A DNA stretch of 12,215 nt, taken from NCBI GenBank assembly GCA_003173915.1, contig PPGL01000061.1:1-12215 (forward strand). Direction: 5' to 3'. Below, in pieces: positions 1-5,098 of this stretch; positions within the stretch are counted from its first letter, which is position 1; each line of letters opens with the position of its first letter. Origin of the DNA: Candidatus Levyibacteriota bacterium (lineage in GTDB: Bacteria; Patescibacteria; Microgenomatia; Levybacterales; UBA12049). Made by a program: the position numbers and the translations under genes. Below the pieces are notes generated by a model that made no database searches, was not told the DNA's origin, and saw only the letters and a list, made by a program, of their open reading frames with translations.

Positions 1-19
1 AGAAAGAATTTTGAATAAA

Positions 20-47
20 TAATTCTGCATTCTTAATTCTCAATTTT
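20..47. repeat. Two-copy 14-bp A/T-rich repeat upstream of tRNA-Pro
   Basis: Two adjacent 14-base units, 20-33 and 34-47, both begin TAATTCT and agree at 11 of 14 positions by my count. The same 14-base period recurs, with different words, in three other gaps of this window (4999-5033, 8218-8245, 11307-11334). No function is evident. The short leader before the tRNA otherwise shows no convincing promoter. Confidence 0.5.
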
Positions 48-50
48 TAC

Positions 51-122
51 CGGGGAATAGTTCATCGGTAGAACGCACGGTTCGGGACCGTGAGGCGGAG
101 GGTTCAATTCCCTCTTCCCCGA
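51..122 (+). tRNA. tRNA-Pro (anticodon CGG)
   Basis: A complete cloverleaf can be drawn by hand. The acceptor stem is CGGGGAA (51-57) with TTCCCCG (115-121). The D arm is GTTC/GAAC with a 7-nt loop holding GG. The anticodon arm is CACGG/CCGTG around TTCGGGA, giving anticodon CGG (83-85) with G37 after it. The T arm is GAGGG/CCCTC around TTCAATT, and the discriminator base is A122. The C1-G72 pair and G37 fit proline tRNAs. It reads proline CCG codons. The bases after A122 are CTA, so the CCA tail is not encoded and must be added by a CCA-adding enzyme. Confidence 0.95.
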
Positions 123-146
123 CTAGAATTACTTTTCAGAAATCAC

Positions 147-175
147 TTGAAACTTATCTCAAAACCTGCCATGAT
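147..175 (+). promoter_or_regulatory. Candidate leaderless promoter of the DsbA-like gene
   Basis: TTGAAA (147-152, 5 of 6 to the -35 consensus), a 17-bp spacer, then CATGAT (170-175, 4 of 6 to TATAAT). Six bases separate the -10 box from the ATG at 182, so transcription would begin at or next to the A of that ATG. The same geometry is seen at 3141-3169, 8222-8250 and 11264-11292. Individual hexamer matches are modest; the repeated spacing is the main support. Confidence 0.45.
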
Positions 176-181
176 ATGCAC

Positions 182-925
182 ATGGAAGAAGAACGCCTCA
201 CGAAAGCACAGCTCAAAGAACAACGCAAATCCGAACGCGCACAATACGAACAGCAAATGAATAATGCCCAAAAAGCTTCCTCTTTTAAAAAACTTGGCAT
301 ATGGCTTGGAGGACTTGTGGTTGTTCTGCTTGCAGTCTGGGGACTATACGCACTTGTTACTGCACCAGGTCCAGACCAACAAAGTCTTTCGGCAACACTT
401 CCGGCTCTAACTTCTAACGAAGTTGCAGAAGGCCCGAAAAATGCAAAAGCAACACTTGTTGAATATGCAGATTTCCAGTGTCCAGCATGCCGAGCATACT
501 ATCCACTTGTCAAACAACTCAATCAGGATTTTTCTGGCAAACTGAGATATGTCTATCGATTCTTCCCACTGACTGCAATCCATCAAAATGCAATGGTTTC
601 TGCAGAGGCAGGATATGCAGCAGAACAACAAGGGAAATTTTTCGAAATGGAAGACATTCTTTTTACCAAACAACCTGATTGGGAAACAAATACAGATGCA
701 CAGTCAATATTTGTTGGTTATGCGAAGCAGCTTGGTATGGACACCACACAATTTAGCGCAGATATGAATTCTCAAGCTGCAAAAGACTTTATCCAAAAAG
801 AAGAAGATGGTGGAACAAATGCAGGCGTTAATGCAACTCCAACATTTTTCATCAATGGCAAAGAAATCCAAAACCCCAACAGCTACGACGACTTTAAGAA
901 AATGATTCAGGACGCACTAAAGTGA
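182..925 (+). CDS. Membrane-anchored DsbA-like thioredoxin-fold protein
   Basis: Predicted thiol-disulfide oxidoreductase of the DsbA/Thioredoxin_4 type, 247 aa from ATG 182. A charged, Lys/Glu-rich cytosolic N-terminus (about 1-37) is followed by one membrane segment (about 38-60), which places the catalytic domain outside the cytoplasm. The active site is CPAC (residues 100-103) after VEYADFQ, and the cis-proline loop is ATPTFFINGK (T219-P220). These are the only two cysteines. The helical insert between them is typical of DsbA rather than plain thioredoxin. An in-frame ATG at 176 is possible, but I prefer 182 because a promoter-like sequence ends 6 nt before it and would overlap the 176 start. 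No ribosome binding site is visible. It is followed, after a palindromic repeat, by a VKOR gene: the expected oxidase partner. Family assignment is firm; the exact substrate is unknown. Confidence 0.93.
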   Translation: MEEERLTKAQLKEQRKSERAQYEQQMNNAQKASSFKKLGIWLGGLVVVLLAVWGLYALVTAPGPDQQSLSATLPALTSNEVAEGPKNAKATLVEYADFQCPACRAYYPLVKQLNQDFSGKLRYVYRFFPLTAIHQNAMVSAEAGYAAEQQGKFFEMEDILFTKQPDWETNTDAQSIFVGYAKQLGMDTTQFSADMNSQAAKDFIQKEEDGGTNAGVNATPTFFINGKEIQNPNSYDDFKKMIQDALK

Positions 926-927
926 GT

Positions 928-1006
928 GTCATCCTGGAGTCCCGCTCAGCGGGACGATAGGATCCCACAAAGTTAAAAAGATTCTATCGCTTCGCTCCAG
1001 AATGAC
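928..1006. repeat. Nested palindromic element filling the dsbA-like/vkor spacer
   Basis: It starts 2 bases after the TGA of the DsbA-like gene and ends 6 bases before the vkor ATG, so it makes up nearly the whole spacer. Outer arms 928-939 and 995-1006 are inverted at 11 of 12 positions (GTCATCCTGGAG / CTCCAGAATGAC). A perfect 7-bp hairpin with a 3-base loop lies at 939-955. Inner arms 955-964 and 980-989 are inverted at 9 of 10 positions. The order (outer arm, small hairpin, inner arm, loop, inner arm, outer arm) matches the copy inside argS at 6717-6818. This is a dispersed palindromic repeat; it might also form an RNA hairpin between the two cistrons. Confidence 0.8.
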
Positions 1007-1012
1007 AAAAAT

Positions 1013-1516
1013 ATGACACAAAAACTTTCTATTACCACCCTCATCCTTGCTTTTCTTGGCTTTCTTGATGCAACATATCTCACCATTGAGCACTACAAAA
1101 ATGCAGTTCCTCCTTGCTCGCTTGCACACGGTTGCGAAACTGTCCTCACAAGCCAATATGCAACAATTTTTGGTATTCCAATTGCGCTGATTGGAGTAGG
1201 ATTTTATCTTGTAATCATGGTTCTTACTGGACTCATGTTACAAAACCCCACTTCTGTCATTGCGAGGACTGAAACGACGAAGCAATCTCAAGAAGATCGC
1301 CACGCTTCGCTCACGATGACAAATAAAAGAACCCTCAGCACTTTACTTCTTCTGTTAACGGGAATGGGAGTTGTTGTTGCCTTGCTTCTTATTTTTATTC
1401 AAGCATTTGTTTTACATGCATTCTGCCAGTATTGTCTTGGGTCAGAGATAATTGATTTTCTTTTGTTTGGAACAAGTCTGTGGCTCTGGAAATCTCAAAA
1501 AACTTCTGTTTCCTAA
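1013..1516 (+). CDS. VKOR-family disulfide oxidase, integral membrane
   Basis: Bacterial vitamin K epoxide reductase homologue, 167 aa, which passes electrons from a reduced DsbA-like partner to quinone. Four membrane segments are visible (about 5-22, 52-75, 108-131, 140-158). The outer loop carries C35 and C41 (shuttle pair), and the active-site pair is CQYC (138-141) at the start of the last helix. The HGCETVL and FGIPIALIG stretches are typical of the family. It is a stand-alone VKOR without a fused thioredoxin domain, which fits the separate DsbA-like gene just upstream. Residues 82-103, in the predicted cytosolic loop between TM2 and TM3, are encoded by a palindromic repeat (1256-1320) and are not expected in the family. 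ATG 1013 has no Shine-Dalgarno; co-transcription with the upstream gene is likely. The end converges with the 1527-3134 gene, 10 bp apart. Confidence 0.93.
   Translation: MTQKLSITTLILAFLGFLDATYLTIEHYKNAVPPCSLAHGCETVLTSQYATIFGIPIALIGVGFYLVIMVLTGLMLQNPTSVIARTETTKQSQEDRHASLTMTNKRTLSTLLLLLTGMGVVVALLLIFIQAFVLHAFCQYCLGSEIIDFLLFGTSLWLWKSQKTSVS
1256..1320. repeat. Palindromic element inserted in-frame in vkor
   Basis: Outer arms 1256-1266 (GTCATTGCGAG) and 1310-1320 (CTCACGATGAC) are inverted at 9 of 11 positions, with G:T pairs possible in RNA. An inner CGAAGC (1278-1283) pairs perfectly with GCTTCG (1304-1309). The element stays open in the vkor frame and encodes residues 82-103, a hydrophilic stretch between two hydrophobic helices. 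It shares the GTCAT...ATGAC ends with the elements at 928-1006 and 6717-6818 but is shorter and lacks the small internal hairpin, so it is probably a different subtype. Confidence 0.78.
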
Positions 1517-1526
1517 TTTGTTCTAA

Positions 1527-3134
1527 CTAAATATGGGTTGAGCCTACGGCTTGTTCCATATTGTATCCCTCAAGAAATGCGTATGCCCACCAATTTCCTA
1601 CTCCACCAGGAACATCTGAATAGGGTTGATGCAATTCTATATAAGACTGGGGATCAATCCCAGGTACTCTTTTATAAATCTCTGCCCAGTTAATTCCTGC
1701 TTGTGTTCCATCAGCATATCTCCATGGGAATGGAGATTCTACAACTGTATTTGGAGAAAACACTCTTATTCCTGCTGCAACCTTGTCAACATCACTGGCA
1801 GTAGGATTATCTACAAGTAAAACATCGCCTAGTCGTCTATAAAACTCTTCAATTTGAGAATTATAGTAAAGCACAGCTAAATCCTTCCATTCCATTCCCA
1901 TGTGTTTAAGTAAAGTATGCATATTCTTATAATCCATACCTGAATGGTATGTAAGAACAGTAGGCAAACCAAGGCTTGCAATAAGTCGTGTTGTAAGCAT
2001 ATCTGTAGTTACTTCGAGTAAACCGGACGCAAAAAGATGAGCTTTCTTATCATCTCCTAACCCTATAAGACCAAAATTAAATGTATCTAACTGTATAATT
2101 GGTGGATTTTGAGCTTCCAAATCATATCCATTTTTTTTTAATGCCTCAACCATGACTGAATCATTCTTACATGGACTCAATCCATCAGGAATACTTGGTA
2201 ATCCTTGTTGAGAGTCGAGATGTTCCCACTCATGCATAAGTAGTTGAAGCATCACTGCTCCATATGTAATAGGCCTACATTCTTGTGGATTTTCTTCAAT
2301 ATTAGGCCGTTGATACCCAAGATAATATCCAGGGGAATCATTGGAATCATGAAATTCTCGTCCATAACCATTCATTCCGGAAATATTAAAAAATGTATGT
2401 CCACCATTGTGAAAATCGGTGTATGAATCAAAACCACTTGCATAAATACCTTGCAGCAAGGCCCTTTTTGCATCATAATCGTGTTTTATTGTTTGATAAT
2501 ATGAATCGTGTACCTCTTCTAAAAATGTCCAGAGAAATGCTCCATCAAGTTCTGCATTACTAACAGCAGAAGGATTACCTAAACGCTGTGCAAGCTGCTG
2601 CATAGATTTGTATGCATCTGCGTTATACCATTTACCTTCTGCAGGATTGCTAAAATCTGGGATAAATGTAGAATTTTGCATTAATTGCTCTAAATTTAAA
2701 TTTCGTGGATAACCTAATTCCTTTCCCTGCTCTACAAAAAGCGGTGCAACAAGCTTTCGAGCAAAATCTGTTGCATACTCGTAAGTAAATGGCTGACGAG
2801 AATCAATGACTTCCCGTATTTTTCTTACTTTTCCTTCTTTTGAGGATAGGTCTCCTTCTAATTTTGGGAGTGGATTTACTGAGCCATATTCTATACCTCG
2901 CAGACTTCCGCCAGCAATTGATCCAAGCGAAGTGGAAGCAATTCCCACCCCTACAGATAACAAAATAAAATCTTTTCTACTTAATCTAGTATCAGCTAAC
3001 CAGGCTAATCCTTTATGTTTAGGTGCTTCAGGAGCATCCTTTCTTTTCTTAGGAAATATTGAGTCTGATTGAAGTTTTGCAGAAATTTTTGTCTCTGCAA
3101 CTCCATGTTGCACTCCTGTCGGCGAACCTTCCAT
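1527..3134 (-). CDS. Unrecognised exported-looking protein with HEWEH motif
   Basis: I do not recognise this 535-aa protein. Residues 1-50 are polar and basic. They are followed by LSRKDF (51-56) and a small-residue hydrophobic stretch (57-79), resembling a signal or anchor; the RK pair is only a loose match to a twin-arginine signal. The body is rich in aromatic residues. HEWEH (301-305) in a hydrophobic helix (QLLM before it) looks like a zincin HExxH, and E374-VTT-D378 could supply a gluzincin-type third ligand. Against this, E304 falls where the usual zinc-protease signature excludes acidic residues. The only two cysteines, C286 and C322, bracket HEWEH and could form a disulfide, which fits the neighbouring DsbA/VKOR genes. 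It is last in the argS-M16-ndk-side gene row, 45 bp after ndk, and has its own promoter-like sequence. A metallopeptidase role is a guess. Confidence 0.8.
   Translation of the reverse strand: MEGSPTGVQHGVAETKISAKLQSDSIFPKKRKDAPEAPKHKGLAWLADTRLSRKDFILLSVGVGIASTSLGSIAGGSLRGIEYGSVNPLPKLEGDLSSKEGKVRKIREVIDSRQPFTYEYATDFARKLVAPLFVEQGKELGYPRNLNLEQLMQNSTFIPDFSNPAEGKWYNADAYKSMQQLAQRLGNPSAVSNAELDGAFLWTFLEEVHDSYYQTIKHDYDAKRALLQGIYASGFDSYTDFHNGGHTFFNISGMNGYGREFHDSNDSPGYYLGYQRPNIEENPQECRPITYGAVMLQLLMHEWEHLDSQQGLPSIPDGLSPCKNDSVMVEALKKNGYDLEAQNPPIIQLDTFNFGLIGLGDDKKAHLFASGLLEVTTDMLTTRLIASLGLPTVLTYHSGMDYKNMHTLLKHMGMEWKDLAVLYYNSQIEEFYRRLGDVLLVDNPTASDVDKVAAGIRVFSPNTVVESPFPWRYADGTQAGINWAEIYKRVPGIDPQSYIELHQPYSDVPGGVGNWWAYAFLEGYNMEQAVGSTHI
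1530..1562. other. Imperfect hairpin at the convergent vkor / HEWEH gene ends
   Basis: AATATGG (1530-1536) pairs with CCATATT (1556-1562), and AGCC (1541-1544) pairs with GGCT (1548-1551) around a 3-base loop, with a 4x4 internal loop between the stems. It overlaps the last codons of the minus-strand gene and lies 13 bases after the vkor stop. No T-run follows on either strand, so a canonical intrinsic terminator is not supported. It could still slow convergent transcription or protect 3' ends. Confidence 0.3.
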
Positions 3135-3140
3135 AAAAAG

Positions 3141-3169
3141 AGCATATATTATGAACAGGTGTTTTACAA
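3141..3169 (-). promoter_or_regulatory. Candidate leaderless promoter of the HEWEH gene
   Basis: On the minus strand: TTGTAA (3169-3164), a 17-bp spacer, TATGCT (3146-3141), then six bases to the ATG at 3134. It matches the geometry at 147-175, 8222-8250 and 11264-11292. It lies wholly in the short gap after ndk, so this gene may be transcribed on its own as well as by read-through. Confidence 0.42.
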
Positions 3170-3179
3170 GAAGTGGAAC

Positions 3180-3647
3180 TTATTTTAATTCTTCTTCTGC
3201 GTAGATTTGGGTGAGGTCAAGTTTTACCCATGGAAAAATTTCCTCAGGAGTAAAGATAAGATTTTGTTCTTTTTCTGCTGCTGGTGTTGATTCTGAAGCA
3301 TGAACCAAATTGTATTGCTGACTCATTGCATAGTCTCCGCGAATTGTTCCTGGTTGTGCTGCGCGACCTTTGGTAACTCCAAGAAGTGTACGAATTGTCG
3401 TTGCTGCTTCCATTCCTTCCCAGAGCATTGCAACAACTGGATAACTTGTCATGTATGCTTTAAGTGAGCCAAAAAATGGCTTATCTTTGTGATGAACATA
3501 CCACTCATCCAAAATTGCATCGGTAAGTGAAATCATTTTGAGGCCAATAAGATGGAGACCTTTTTCTTCAAAGCGCTTAATGACTTCTCCAACAAGTCCT
3601 CGCTGCACTCCATCTGGTTTTACTAAAACAACACTTCGATCCATCAT
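3180..3647 (-). CDS. ndk: Nucleoside diphosphate kinase
   Basis: Transfers the gamma-phosphate between nucleoside triphosphates and diphosphates through a phosphohistidine, in the cytoplasm. Family signs run in order: VLVKPDGVQRGLVGEV at residues 8-23 (K10 contacts the nucleotide), the Kpn-loop region LLGVTKGRAAQPGTIRGDYA (88-107), and the active-site histidine H116 in NLVHASES, which corresponds to the usual NxxHGSDS. At 155 aa it is a few residues longer than the common form. Its C-terminal tail ends with an acidic stretch. The protein opens with two methionines, so the start could equally be 3644; no Shine-Dalgarno is visible for either. It sits between the M16 peptidase and HEWEH genes with gaps of 67 and 45 bp, probably in one transcript with the former. 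This is a housekeeping gene and nothing in it looks damaged. Confidence 0.96.
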   Translation of the reverse strand: MMDRSVVLVKPDGVQRGLVGEVIKRFEEKGLHLIGLKMISLTDAILDEWYVHHKDKPFFGSLKAYMTSYPVVAMLWEGMEAATTIRTLLGVTKGRAAQPGTIRGDYAMSQQYNLVHASESTPAAEKEQNLIFTPEEIFPWVKLDLTQIYAEEELK

Positions 3648-3714
3648 ATAAGTTTTGGGTTAATAGTAGAGAGTTTATAGAAATTACCATCAACTCTAAA
3701 CCATGTACAATTAA

Positions 3715-4989
3715 CTATTTCAATTTTAGCAACTTTTCAAATTTCTTACCACTAGCAATATTACCAATTACAGCCAGATTGAGTGTATCCTCAACAATAT
3801 ATTTATTTGCAACTTCTGTGAGCTTTTCTGCTGTTACTTCTTCAATATAGGCGTTAATTGCTCCTGGGTCTTCTAACTTGCTTTCCAAAAGTTCTTCGTG
3901 TGCATAAAAAGATGCAACCGAACGCGAATCTTCAAGCTCCAAAACAAAATGCCCTTTCAAAAATTCTTTTGCTTTTCGCAGTTCTTCTTCAGTGATATTG
4001 CCTGGTTTTTTAATAAGCGCGTATTGCTCAAGAATGACTTGTATTGCATCATCAATTCTCGCTGGGTCAACTCCTGCTGTTGTCACAAGCGTTCCGCAAT
4101 CTGTGTAATTGTCACTACTTGTCCGTACGTAATACGCAAGTCCACGCTTTTCGCGGACTTCATGAAAAAGTCTTGAGCTCATTCCTCCACCCAAAACCGC
4201 TGCCAACACGTCAAGTCCATATCTATCAGGATGTTCAAGTGGTGTCGTCCTTACTCCAATTGCAATATGCACTTGTTCGGTTTTTTTTTGTCTCACCAAA
4301 ACAGCTGGTTTACTTTGACCATCTAGTACTTTATCTCCTCTTACTGTATCAAAACGCTTCATATTGCCGAAGTATTTTTCAACAAGTCCTTCTATATGCT
4401 TGGGATCAACCCCACCTGCAACGACAACCGTAATATTGTCTGGACTGTAAAGTTTGCCCATATATGCAACAAAATCTTCGCGAGTGACTGAATTAATAAC
4501 ATCTTTTGTTCCAGCAATATCCCATCCCATTGGAGTGTCACCGTACAAAAGCGTTTCGTAAATATCTCCAAGTTTTCGCATTGGCGTATCTTCATACATG
4601 TTAATTTCTTCAATAATAACTCCGCGTTCTTTATCCATTTCTGCTTTATCAAGTTTTGAATTTTGCAACATGTCTGATAATAAATCGATCGCAAGCTCGA
4701 CATTATTTGCACCAGCCTTCACGTAGTAACCTGTGGTCTCTTTTCCAGTAAATGCGTTGAATTCTCCACCAATTCCATCAACAAGGCTAGAAATTTCCAT
4801 TGCCGTTGGCCTTTTTTCTGTTCCTTTAAATGCCATGTGCTCTAAAAAGTGAGAAATACCATTATTTTTTTTATTTTCATAGCGGCTGCCTGCTCCAACC
4901 ATAACTAAGACTGTTGCGGATTCAAAAGACGGCATCGGAGAGATAATAAGTCGGAGGCCATTATTGAGTATTTTTCTAGTGTGTTTCAT
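3715..4989 (-). CDS. M16 family zinc peptidase (processing-peptidase type)
   Basis: Inverse-motif zinc metallopeptidase of family M16 (subfamily with mitochondrial processing peptidase and bacterial YmxG), 424 aa. The zinc site is HFLEH (residues 47-51, inside GISHFLEHMAFKG). E127 in VIIEEIN is the third ligand at the expected spacing of about 76 residues. The C-terminal half keeps the GGGMSSRLFHEVREKRGLAY stretch (267-286) typical of the inactive-half partner contact. Length is normal for a single-chain member that works as a dimer. No signal peptide or membrane segment is seen, so it is probably cytosolic; the substrate is unknown. A run of nine A's lies in the coding strand at 4281-4289. 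It is preceded by a 109-bp gap after argS containing a 14-bp-period repeat, and followed 67 bp later by ndk. No Shine-Dalgarno and no good promoter directly upstream; read-through from argS is likely. Confidence 0.94.
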   Translation of the reverse strand: MKHTRKILNNGLRLIISPMPSFESATVLVMVGAGSRYENKKNNGISHFLEHMAFKGTEKRPTAMEISSLVDGIGGEFNAFTGKETTGYYVKAGANNVELAIDLLSDMLQNSKLDKAEMDKERGVIIEEINMYEDTPMRKLGDIYETLLYGDTPMGWDIAGTKDVINSVTREDFVAYMGKLYSPDNITVVVAGGVDPKHIEGLVEKYFGNMKRFDTVRGDKVLDGQSKPAVLVRQKKTEQVHIAIGVRTTPLEHPDRYGLDVLAAVLGGGMSSRLFHEVREKRGLAYYVRTSSDNYTDCGTLVTTAGVDPARIDDAIQVILEQYALIKKPGNITEEELRKAKEFLKGHFVLELEDSRSVASFYAHEELLESKLEDPGAINAYIEEVTAEKLTEVANKYIVEDTLNLAVIGNIASGKKFEKLLKLK

Positions 4990-4998
4990 ACGATAGAA

Positions 4999-5033
4999 GA
5001 TTTAGGATTTAAGAAGTTAGATTTAAGAATTCG
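4999..5033. repeat. 14-bp-period A/T-rich repeat between argS and the M16 gene
   Basis: GATTTAAGAA occurs at 5006-5015 and again at 5020-5029, exactly 14 bases apart. An overlapping GATTTAGGATT (4999-5009) is found again at 11307-11317 in the comEA-comEC gap. An inverted copy of the core, TCTTAAATC, lies at 5052-5060. The rest of the 109-bp gap (4990-5098) shows no gene and no clear terminator. Confidence 0.55.
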
Positions 5034-5098
5034 TAAATCATATATCTTTAATCTTAAATCGTTTTTTGTACCATTTAGATATCGTTAGAGCCATTCTA

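Noticed and set aside
176..181. ATG at 176 as the start of the DsbA-like gene
   Set aside because: Possible, but it adds only two residues and overlaps the bases between the -10-like box and ATG 182; start 182 fits the promoter pattern better.
929..1156. A 75-codon minus-strand open frame across the dsbA-vkor spacer
   Set aside because: It is antisense to vkor and its C-terminal part is just the palindromic element read backwards.
928..1320. The two nearby palindromes as a CRISPR array or insertion-sequence ends
   Set aside because: The copies differ in sequence and length, have no regular spacers, and there is no transposase or cas gene between or around them.
2976..2984. Twin-arginine export signal in the HEWEH protein (LSRKDF)
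   Set aside because: Second arginine is replaced by lysine, the motif begins at residue 51, and no cleavage site is clear; only a general signal or anchor is supported.
4044..4433. A 129-codon plus-strand open frame opposite the M16 gene
   Set aside because: Shadow of a clearly coding, motif-bearing minus-strand gene; composition is low in charged residues and lacks any family pattern.
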